Shown: positions 1-6,457 of the stretch, in pieces | Layout: each line of letters begins with the position of its first letter | Position numbering within the stretch: position 1 is the first letter of the stretch | NCBI GenBank assembly: GCA_002299195.1 | Contig: DBOA01000004.1 | Coordinates: forward strand, 1-20,866 | Source of the DNA: Sphingomonadales bacterium UBA658 | Lineage (GTDB): Bacteria; Pseudomonadota; Alphaproteobacteria; Sphingomonadales; Sphingomonadaceae | Length of the DNA: 20,866 nt | Reading direction: 5' to 3' | The notes under the pieces: model-generated | Database searches by the model: none | What the model was told of the DNA's origin: nothing | What the model saw: only the letters and a program-made list of their open reading frames with translations | Translations under genes and position numbers: made by a program

Positions 1-779
1 TCGTGCGCGGCCATATAGTCGACTGTGGGCTTAATGATGCGGTCCATGACTTCGGCTTGCAACGCAGGCGTCAGAACAATTGCGGGTGAATATGCGCCCA
101 TGCCGCCGGTGTTGGGGCCAATATCACCATCGCCAACGCGCTTATGATCCTGCGCAGATCCGAATGCGACCACGTCCCGGCCATCGGTCAGTGCGAAAAA
201 GCTGGCTTCTTCTCCGGTCATAAATTCTTCAATGACAACAGAGGCGCCAGCGTCGCCAAACCCGCCACCGAACATATCTTCAATCGCGGCTTCAGCGTCG
301 GCGCGGGTCTCCGCGATAATCACGCCTTTGCCCGCAGCAAGGCCGTCTGCTTTAATCACATAAGGTGCTTGAAATGCGTCGAGGCCAGATAGTGCCGATG
401 CCTTGCTATCATGCCGGTAATAGCCCGCTGTAAGGATGCCCGCCGCGGCACATATGTCTTTGGTAAAGCCTTTCGACCCTTCCAATTGTGCCGCCTTTTG
501 ATTGGGCCCGAAAACGGGAATGCCGGCATCGCGCAGGCTATCGCCCAGGCCGGCAACAAGCGGTGCTTCTGGACCAACCACGACCAACCCGACATCATGC
601 CCTGCGCAAAAGGATATGACCGCCGCATGATCGGAGATGTTCAATGCAACCAGATCAGCCTCTTCAGCAATCCCGGGATTGCCCGGCGTGGCAAAGAGTG
701 TATCGCAATTTGGCGATTGCGCAAGCTTCCACGCCAGCGCATGTTCGCGTCCACCCGATCCGATGAGCAAGATATTCAT
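1..779 (-). CDS. purD: phosphoribosylamine-glycine ligase (GARS), 3' part missing
   Basis: PurD joins glycine to 5-phosphoribosylamine using ATP, the second step of purine synthesis, in the cytoplasm. About 259 N-terminal residues are present; the C-terminal part lies beyond base 1. Visible motifs: an N-terminal MNILLIGSGGREHAL, which is typical of the family; a GPEAPLVAG segment; the ATP-grasp region with YVIKADGLAAGKGV and EEFMTGEEASFF; and HKRVGDGDIGPNTGGMGAYSP, the conserved GARS signature region. The start is the ATG read from 779, because the GGREHAL motif must follow directly. A purine-rich AAAGGGG lies about 12 bases upstream, inside the first codons of the divergent xseA. The start codon shares two bases with the xseA start. 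Identification is firm; only the 3' end is unseen. Confidence 0.96.
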   Translation of the reverse strand, partial: MNILLIGSGGREHALAWKLAQSPNCDTLFATPGNPGIAEEADLVALNISDHAAVISFCAGHDVGLVVVGPEAPLVAGLGDSLRDAGIPVFGPNQKAAQLEGSKGFTKDICAAAGILTAGYYRHDSKASALSGLDAFQAPYVIKADGLAAGKGVIIAETRADAEAAIEDMFGGGFGDAGASVVIEEFMTGEEASFFALTDGRDVVAFGSAQDHKRVGDGDIGPNTGGMGAYSPAIVLTPALQAEVMDRIIKPTVDYMAAH

Positions 780-2187
780 GTCCGCAAATGACCCCTTTGA
801 AAATGCTGACCCGCAAGTTGCCCGCCTGTTAGCCGAGGAGCGGCCCGGCGACAATGCCCAGGCCATGAGTGTGTCGGAGTTATCGCTGGCGTTAAAGCGC
901 ACGGTTGAGGACCGCTTCGGCCATGTCCGCGTGCGCGGGGAGATTTCGGGCTTTAAGCGCGCGGCGTCGGGGCATATTTATTTCTCGCTAAAAGACGAAA
1001 ATGCGCGGCTGGACGCGGTGATGTGGAAAGGTGGAGCGGCGCGTCTGCCCTTCGCCCCTGAAGACGGGCTGGAGGTTGTCGCCACGGGCAAATTGACGAC
1101 TTATGCGGGCCGGTCGAACTATCAGATCGTCGTCGAAAGTCTGGAAGTCGCGGGCGAAGGCGCGATGATGCTTTTGTTTGAAAAGCTGAAGGCACGGCTC
1201 GCCGCCGAAGGTTTATTTGCACCTGAACGCAAGAAAAAGCTGCCGTCACTGCCGCGTACAATTGGCGTCGTAACCTCGCCCACCGGCGCAGTCATCCGTG
1301 ATATCCTGCACCGTCTTGCCGATCGCTTTCCAAGCCATGTGATCGTCTGGCCGGTATTGGTGCAAGGCGAAGGCGCCGCCGCCCAAATCGCGCGTGCGGT
1401 CAATGGATTTTCGGCCATGCCACAGGACGGCCCCACGCGCCGCCCGGACCTGGTCATCGTGGCGCGTGGCGGTGGGTCCATTGAGGACCTATGGGCATTT
1501 AATGATGAGGCCGTCGTCCGTGCCGTCGCGGATTGTACGATACCCATCATATCGGCAGTCGGACATGAAACCGATACAACGCTGTGCGACTTTGCCGCAG
1601 ATTTGCGCGCGCCGACGCCCACTGCAGCGGCCGAAATTGCCGTTCCCGTACGCAGCGATTTGCTGCAACGCGTGGGGCAATTCGGGCTGCGCATGTCCAA
1701 CATGATACGCAAAAAGGTCGACCTTGCGGCTGAACGGCTTGAGGCGCAACGCCGTCTGATGCCGCGTCTGTCAGACCTTGCCGCCCCGCATCAGCAGCGT
1801 ACCGACGACCTGTCCGAACGGCTTCGCCAATCGCTTCGGACCAGAATTGGCAAGGCTGAAGTGGCTTTTTCAGCGCCCGCAATGATGCTGCACCCGCGGC
1901 TTTTAACAAGGCGCGCCGAGCAAGGGCAGCAGCGCCTTGATGCGTTGACGCGGCTGGTGAGCACATTGCATCCCGAAGCGCCGCTTAAACGCGGCTTTGC
2001 GCGCGTGACCGATGCGAATGGCAAAACCATCATGACACGGGAAGCCGCGGTGAAAGCGGGTGACGTGACGTTACGGTTCGTCGATGGCGAAGTCGGCGGC
2101 CAAGTAAGTGGCGGACCTGCGCCGCGAATATCCGCGGCGAAGCCAGCAAAACCCGCTGTCAATCAAGGCAATTTGTTTGACGGGTAA
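778..2187 (+). CDS. xseA: exodeoxyribonuclease VII large subunit
   Basis: XseA is the catalytic large subunit of exonuclease VII, which with several XseB subunits degrades single-stranded DNA to oligonucleotides in the cytoplasm. The protein is 469 residues from the ATG at 778. An N-terminal OB-fold region contains MSVSELSLALKRTVE and VRVRGEISGFKRAASGH. The nuclease domain shows IGVVTSPTGAVIRDI, ARGGGSIEDLWAFNDE, SAVGHETDTTLCDFAAD and RAPTPTAAAE, all typical of the family. A long helical stretch and a C-terminal GFARVTDANG segment follow. The reading frame stays open upstream to 637, but that part is antisense to purD, and the usual sphingomonad N-terminus fits 778. No clear Shine-Dalgarno precedes 778, so a leaderless or weakly initiated start is possible. 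No xseB is visible here. Confidence 0.95.
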   Translation: MSANDPFENADPQVARLLAEERPGDNAQAMSVSELSLALKRTVEDRFGHVRVRGEISGFKRAASGHIYFSLKDENARLDAVMWKGGAARLPFAPEDGLEVVATGKLTTYAGRSNYQIVVESLEVAGEGAMMLLFEKLKARLAAEGLFAPERKKKLPSLPRTIGVVTSPTGAVIRDILHRLADRFPSHVIVWPVLVQGEGAAAQIARAVNGFSAMPQDGPTRRPDLVIVARGGGSIEDLWAFNDEAVVRAVADCTIPIISAVGHETDTTLCDFAADLRAPTPTAAAEIAVPVRSDLLQRVGQFGLRMSNMIRKKVDLAAERLEAQRRLMPRLSDLAAPHQQRTDDLSERLRQSLRTRIGKAEVAFSAPAMMLHPRLLTRRAEQGQQRLDALTRLVSTLHPEAPLKRGFARVTDANGKTIMTREAAVKAGDVTLRFVDGEVGGQVSGGPAPRISAAKPAKPAVNQGNLFDG

Positions 2188-2213
2188 AGCCGTGCATTGC
2201 CCATTCAGTATCG

Positions 2214-2435
2214 ATGCGCCATAATGTCCACATGTTGATGTCTTCCAAGAATAAAGTCGCCCGCCTGCATTATATGGCAAACAGTTTTCGTATGCTGACC
2301 GCAGGCGACCATGTCGTGTGCGCCGAAACGGGGCAGGCCATTCCATTGGAAGAATTGCGCTATTGGAGCGTCGTCAAACAGGAACCCTATGTCAGCGCGG
2401 ATGCATCCGTTCGCGCGACGATGAAAAAGGGTTAA
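2214..2435 (+). CDS. DUF2093 family small protein
   Basis: A 73-residue protein with the DUF2093 core: an aromatic and basic lead-in (VARLHYMANSFRML), then GDHVVCAETGQAIPLEELRYWSV and QEPYVSADAS. The family is a short alphaproteobacterial protein of unknown function. A single Cys sits in the VVCAETG segment; nothing indicates catalysis. No Shine-Dalgarno marks the first ATG at 2214. The in-frame ATGs at 2232 and 2238 would give a length closer to that expected, so the true start may be one of those. It lies 26 bases after xseA, in the same direction, and 4 bases before the M23 peptidase gene. Co-transcription of all three is likely, and the last two are probably translationally coupled. Confidence 0.8.
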   Translation: MRHNVHMLMSSKNKVARLHYMANSFRMLTAGDHVVCAETGQAIPLEELRYWSVVKQEPYVSADASVRATMKKG

Positions 2436-2439
2436 TGGA

Positions 2440-3303
2440 TTGCAGCATTCCGGCTGGATTTTCTTAGCCGCGCTCGCGGTGATCGCCGCGCAGCCATTAA
2501 GCGTAGCGGCTGCACCACCCGCAAATACCCAACAGCCAACTGCCCCTGCGGACTTCTGGATGTCTGCGCCAGCGGTACAGGGCGGCCTAGTCGTGGCGCG
2601 TGCGCCACGCGGTGCAGTGTCCGTCACGCTGAACGGCGTTGCGCTGCCGCTGACAGCCGACGGCTTTTTCCTGATGGGTTTTGACCGCGATGCAGAAAGC
2701 AGCGCGATCCTGACCGCGACATTCGCCGATGGCCGAACGCTGGATCGCACTTTGGCCATAACACCGGGCAACTGGCGGATTGAAAATGTTTCTGCGAACC
2801 CGACGGGCGGCGCAAGAACAACCGCAGAGTTTGCGGCAAGACGCGGCGCCGAGCTCGACCGCATAAATGCAGCGCGGGCCAAAATCACGCTGGGCAATGG
2901 CTGGCGGCAGGCATTTATGCGCCCTGTGGCTGGCCGGACGTCTGGCCTATTTGGCGCGCAGCGTATCTATAACGGGACGCCCGGCAGCTATCATAGCGGC
3001 ATGGACATTGCTGCACCGAATGGAACACATTTTGTCGCACCGGCGGACGGTGTGGTCACGCTTGCCGCCACAGATGCCTTCACGCTGGAGGGGCATTTGC
3101 TGATGATTGATCATGGCATGGGCTTAAACAGCGCTTTTTTACACTGTTCCGAACTGCTCGTAAAAGAAGGCGATTATGTGAAGCAGGGGCAAGTCATCGG
3201 GCGTGTTGGCGCGACGGGACGGGCAAGCGGCCCACATCTGCATTGGGGCATGAAATGGAACAATGCGCGCATTGATCCAAAGCTGTTAATCCCCGCAACA
3301 TAA
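2440..3303 (+). CDS. secreted M23 family metallopeptidase
   Basis: This is a LytM/M23 zinc endopeptidase, a family that cuts peptidoglycan cross-bridges or, when inactive, activates amidases. It has 287 residues. A signal peptide covers about residues 1-25 (MQHSGWIFLAALAVIAAQ with an AAA cleavage region). A beta-rich N-terminal region follows, then a helical linker and the M23 domain from about 165. The metal-binding set is complete: HSGMD with H185 and D189, and HLH with H266 and H268, so it should be active. The start is TTG at 2440, preceded by AAAGGG at about 9 bases. An ATG five bases earlier is in another frame that stops after ten codons. The site is periplasmic; the exact bond cut is unknown. 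Confidence 0.88.
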   Translation: MQHSGWIFLAALAVIAAQPLSVAAAPPANTQQPTAPADFWMSAPAVQGGLVVARAPRGAVSVTLNGVALPLTADGFFLMGFDRDAESSAILTATFADGRTLDRTLAITPGNWRIENVSANPTGGARTTAEFAARRGAELDRINAARAKITLGNGWRQAFMRPVAGRTSGLFGAQRIYNGTPGSYHSGMDIAAPNGTHFVAPADGVVTLAATDAFTLEGHLLMIDHGMGLNSAFLHCSELLVKEGDYVKQGQVIGRVGATGRASGPHLHWGMKWNNARIDPKLLIPAT

Positions 3304-3416
3304 ACAGCCTTAGACGGGCAGACTGAACCACAGCAGATGCGTGACGGGAAGAACGACACGCCCGCAAGCTAAGCCAGCGGTAACGAGGATTTTATCTTGC
3401 ATGTCGTCTGCACAAA

Positions 3417-3449
3417 GAAAAACACGCCAGCCATAAGCCGGGGTGTTTA
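3417..3449. terminator. candidate terminator hairpin
   Basis: The arms AAACAC(G)CC and GG(G)GTGTTT pair with one internal mismatch around a short loop. Read on the minus strand the stem is followed by GTTTTTCTTT, which resembles an intrinsic terminator for leftward transcription. Read on the plus strand it ends in only three T, so it would be a weak terminator for the M23 operon 115 bases upstream. Direction and function are inferred. Confidence 0.3.
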
Positions 3450-3453
3450 GGGT

Positions 3454-3486
3454 GCCGGTCTAATGGTGGGGGGGGGAGAGACCGGC
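3454..3486. other. perfect 8-bp hairpin with a G9 tract in its loop
   Basis: GCCGGTCT at 3454-3461 and AGACCGGC at 3479-3486 are exact reverse complements. The 17-base loop contains nine consecutive G (3468-3476). It lies just after the terminator-like hairpin at 3417-3449, in non-coding DNA between the M23 gene and the broken brp/blh-like gene. The structure is seen directly; its role is unknown. Confidence 0.5.
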
Positions 3487-3607
3487 GGGGGAAACTGTTT
3501 TACGCGAACCTTCGCGCACGATTATGTCATTCAGATAAGGCAAACGTCCTTTAATAAATTTTGTTCCCGAATAACTATGCGGCTTCGGAATTTATATCGA
3601 TTTCACG

Positions 3608-3903
3608 ATGCATCAGCAGCGCCTGACCGATGGTTGCAATCACCGTCGCGGGCTGCACTCGCTGCGACATATGACGGACGCGCTGCGCGACACGGGTGGT
3701 CTGTCTAAATTCAAAAAGGCAGCCATTGTGGCCTCAGTGTCCGCGCTTTCATTGGGTTTAGGCGTCTTGATGTCTTGTACCAAGGCGACGTTCCTTCGGA
3801 CATGGGCATCGTCCGGTCAGCGTTCATTCTGATATCAACGCTGACGGTGCCGCATTTCATCCTTGAGCATGTTATGACCTATAAAAATCACAATACGCTA
3901 TAG
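3608..3903 (+). pseudogene. broken C-terminal part of a Brp/Blh-like beta-carotene 15,15'-dioxygenase
   Basis: Two reading frames together resemble the C-terminal end of the Brp/Blh family, membrane enzymes that split beta-carotene into two retinal molecules for rhodopsins. The first frame, from 3608, contains GLHSLRHM, matching the family's conserved HSxRH motif, then a hydrophobic segment (IVASVSALSLGLGV). From about 3763 the continuation is in another frame: YQGDVPSDMG, a hydrophobic stretch and LTVPHFILEH, matching the terminal TLPH-type motif, then TAG at 3901-3903. The two motifs are about 65 codons apart, near the spacing I expect. The N-terminal half is absent; upstream sequence has stops in all frames that I could relate to it. 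I read it as a decayed gene. The call rests on two short motifs, so a chance match is possible. Confidence 0.42.
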
Positions 3904-3944
3904 GGACTGAGAGATGACTGCGGTTGCTTTCGTGCGATAAAATA

Positions 3945-4418
3945 TCAGCTCGGCGTTTCAAGATAAGCGATAACATCGGCGCGCTTCTGCGCGTCCTGTA
4001 TGCCTGAGAACATCATTTTTGTGCCCGGGATTACGCGCTGCGGCTTTTCAAGATGTTGAAACAGCTTTTCTTTCGTCCACACAAATTTGGCCCCCGCATT
4101 TGCGGCCGAATAATTATAACCAGGCACTGTTCCAGACATGCGGCCCACGATATTGTTTAGCGATGGACCCGACATGTTTACGCCTGCATCCGTGACGTGG
4201 CACGCACGGCATTGGGCAAACACGGCCTTGCCGTTCACAGCGTTTCCAGTGAAGCTCGCTATCGCAGTACCGTCGAGGGTCGTAACGTCTGATGCTGCTA
4301 CTGCCGCCGGCTTTGGTGCAGGCACAACCTGATCCGTTTGGCTTTCCGGACCATCAGAGCAAGCAGATACCAATGCACACAAAACCAGTAATCCACCCAT
4401 CGCTCTTGCCATAATCAT
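3945..4418 (-). CDS. lipoprotein class I cytochrome c
   Basis: A cytochrome c electron carrier, probably anchored to the periplasmic face of a membrane. From the ATG at 4418 it has 157 residues. A lipoprotein signal reads LLVLCALVSAC, with the lipobox Cys near residue 20. A Pro/Ala-rich linker follows, then a mitochondrial/c2-type domain starting near GNAVNGKAVFAQ. The haem site is CRACH (C70, C73, H74). The loop GPSLNNIVGR is typical, and GTKMMFSG supplies the likely axial Met. The C-terminal helix KRADVIAYLE matches the family. The frame extends to an ATG at 4460, but starting at 4418 places the signal peptide correctly and gives an AAAGAAAG stretch just upstream. It runs leftward and alone. 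The partner oxidase is not visible here. Confidence 0.88.
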   Translation of the reverse strand: MIMARAMGGLLVLCALVSACSDGPESQTDQVVPAPKPAAVAASDVTTLDGTAIASFTGNAVNGKAVFAQCRACHVTDAGVNMSGPSLNNIVGRMSGTVPGYNYSAANAGAKFVWTKEKLFQHLEKPQRVIPGTKMMFSGIQDAQKRADVIAYLETPS

Positions 4419-4536
4419 AGTCTTTCTTTGTGAACCTTCACGCAACGCAAAGTGCGGCAACGGTGCGTGTCATCTTTTTGCCGGTAATTTTGCAATTCTT
4501 GATGCTTATGCATTTTAGATAGCCATATCAAAGTTT

Positions 4537-5811
4537 TTAAACATGGGTATTTTCGTCGCCAGTTTCCTTCAATACCTTGTGTCGCAAACGGCTCACAAAA
4601 AGGTAGATCAGCAACACTATAGGGATGGTTACTGCGCCAATAATTATATCGGTCGGCGCACCACCTTTGAGCGCGGCTGCTCCACCCTTTGTCATATAAG
4701 CGATGATGCCAACGAGATAGTAAGCCGCCGCAATAACCGACAATCCTTCAACTAGGGTTTGAAGGCGCAACTGAAGCTGTGTCGACCGTTCCATTGAGCG
4801 CATGAGACCAAGATTCTGTGCCTTTATCCGGCTATCGATGCGCACATCCAGCGTATGCATGACGTTGGATATGCGATCGGCAAGGTCGTTAAGGCGTTGC
4901 CGAAACACAGAACAAGTACGCGATGCAGGGACCAGGCGCCGTTCGGTGAAATCGGTCAGACTTTGGAAGTTCAAAATCGGGCGTACATCGAGTGCCGCCA
5001 ACCGGTCCGCTGCAACCTCAGCATAAGCTGCTGTAGCGCTGAGACGAAAACCGGTGGCCGAACGGATAAGTTCAAGTTCTGAAGAAATGCCTGCGAGATC
5101 ATTGAGCAAAATATCGTCATCATCATCTGCCGATGCGACACGTCGCGCATGGTCGGACAAGCGATGTTCCAGCTGGTCAAGTTGCGGGCCATAATGCTGC
5201 ACGACGGGGAAGCCCAGCAAAGCTAGGTTTCTGTAGTTGCCCAATTCCTGAACGCGCTGCACGATCCGCCCGCGCTCACCGTCGCCGACATCGCCGGCGG
5301 TTATCAGCAGCCGACCATAGCCATCGTCGTGGATGCTAAAATCGGACCAAAGACGAATAGCTGCATTAATGTCGCAGCATACCATTTCATCGGTCGAGAT
5401 ACCCAGTGCGAACAAATCTGCATTAAGATTCGAAGCGTCGGGAACCACGCGGATTTGTGTCGCGCGAACGACACCGCCCGGCCAATTTTCCAGCCATTGA
5501 ATATAATTGTGGCGGACATTTTCCGACGTTTCATTCGGGAATATCAGGGTCAGCGTACTCGCTTCGGTATGGCGTTCCCACAAGAAGTGAACACCCGCAT
5601 TTGTGTAACCAGAACCATGGCGCGCAGCGAGCGTCCAATCATCGAAATCAGGTCGCGCGTTGAGCAGCCAGCGGTCCTCACTATTGCGTTCTTCTGGTTC
5701 AATCAGGCGGACGACCTGATAAATTTCGCAATGCTGACTGACGGGTGCGAAACGACGCAACCGCATTTCATCGACAGCCCATCGGCGCAGCGGATGTTCA
5801 GTGAAGCTCAT
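4537..5811 (-). CDS. DUF3422 family membrane-anchored protein
   Basis: A 424-residue protein of the DUF3422 family, which has no established function. The N-terminus, EHPLRRWAVDEMRLRRFAP, fits the family's usual opening and fixes the start at the ATG read from 5811. The frame is open back to 6024, but that adds 71 residues ahead of the family start. The central part is soluble and acidic. A helical, probably coiled-coil region follows (RQRLNDLADRISNVMHTLDV through RSMERSTQLQLRLQTL). Near the C-terminus are two predicted membrane segments, GLSVIAAAYYLVGIIAYM and IIIGAVTIPIVLLIYLFV. It is probably an inner-membrane protein with a large cytoplasmic part, by inference from this layout. It reads in the same direction as the cytochrome gene but is separated from it by about 120 bases. 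Confidence 0.85.
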   Translation of the reverse strand: MSFTEHPLRRWAVDEMRLRRFAPVSQHCEIYQVVRLIEPEERNSEDRWLLNARPDFDDWTLAARHGSGYTNAGVHFLWERHTEASTLTLIFPNETSENVRHNYIQWLENWPGGVVRATQIRVVPDASNLNADLFALGISTDEMVCCDINAAIRLWSDFSIHDDGYGRLLITAGDVGDGERGRIVQRVQELGNYRNLALLGFPVVQHYGPQLDQLEHRLSDHARRVASADDDDDILLNDLAGISSELELIRSATGFRLSATAAYAEVAADRLAALDVRPILNFQSLTDFTERRLVPASRTCSVFRQRLNDLADRISNVMHTLDVRIDSRIKAQNLGLMRSMERSTQLQLRLQTLVEGLSVIAAAYYLVGIIAYMTKGGAAALKGGAPTDIIIGAVTIPIVLLIYLFVSRLRHKVLKETGDENTHV

Positions 5812-6046
5812 GGACAAAGCTTCGCACAATTTTGCTGAAAGTCCATAGGCTTGAACACCAAGCATGGCCGGGGAAACATCATGAAATTTGGGTTCCGTAG
5901 CCAACAAGTCGCATAACAACGCACCTAGACGGCGCGGTGAATAGCGCCGCCGCAACCGCCGACAGCAGTAGGACGCTGCGTTGCGTTTAATTTGATATAA
6001 GAAAATGGAGGTGTGCGCAGCCAACAGACAATGGTGTCTGCCTGAG

Positions 6047-6175
6047 TTTCCCTGTTATTAGGGAGTTAGCAGGGAAAATATCAATTTTCGAGTTCGATTA
6101 AGAGAGTTTGGTCTCATGGAACGCGCACTATGCCTGCGCTTTTCGACCGAATTCCCTAAAAAAACAGGGAGTTTA
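6047..6175. repeat. pair of TTCCCT/AGGGAA palindromic repeat units
   Basis: Unit one spans about 6048-6077: TTCCCTGTTATTAGGGAG followed by TTAGCAGGGAA. Unit two spans 6151-6174: ATTCCCTAAAAAAACAGGGA then GTTT. Both share the TCCCT..AGGGA inverted arms and an AGGGAGTT core. From memory, dispersed repeats of this CAGGGAGTT type are common in intergenic DNA of alphaproteobacteria. The role is unknown. They lie upstream of the DUF3422 gene. Confidence 0.5.
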
Positions 6176-6268
6176 AATCTCGATAACAGAGAGATAACAA
6201 ATACCCATGTGATCGAGGCGATAGCATAATTGCCCTGCCCACCACTCCCGAACGGTCAACTTAACAAC

Positions 6269-6418
6269 CTACAAGTCGGCAAAGGCTGCAATTTGGCCGC
6301 GGGCGGTCCGACGGCTTTGCGTCCAACTTCGGTCGTTCGCGATCAAGTAAGAAGTGCCCGATAGAAGACAAATGATTTGGCTGATAACCAGCACTGGGTC
6401 GATCCCAGACCGGCACAT
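6269..6418 (-). CDS. possible small protein or gene remnant, 49 codons
   Basis: An open frame from ATG at 6418 to TAG at 6269-6271 encodes 49 residues. It has one hydrophobic stretch (IDPVLVISQIICLLSG) and a basic tail (DRSWTQSRRTARGQ), ending FADL. The composition looks protein-like, resembling a single membrane segment with a basic flank or the C-terminal end of a longer lost protein. The frame is closed by a stop about 14 codons before the ATG. It sits just downstream of the stop of the hydrolase-M20 fusion gene, on the same strand. I do not recognise a family, no convincing ribosome site is visible, and it may be non-coding. Confidence 0.25.
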   Translation of the reverse strand: MCRSGIDPVLVISQIICLLSGTSYLIANDRSWTQSRRTARGQIAAFADL

Positions 6419-6457
6419 GGTGGGGACCTTAGAAGAATCGTGTCGGGCGTTTATCGA

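Noticed and set aside
637..777. N-terminal extension of xseA back to 637
   Set aside because: It is antisense to purD codons, and the known XseA N-terminus fits the ATG at 778.
3463..3708. Plus-strand frame of 81 codons starting in the G9 hairpin
   Set aside because: No recognisable motif; it overlaps the brp/blh-like remnant in another frame.
6390..6412. tRNA T-arm-like sequence (CTGGGTCGATCCCAG)
   Set aside because: No acceptor, D or anticodon stems fit around it, and it lies inside the 49-codon frame.
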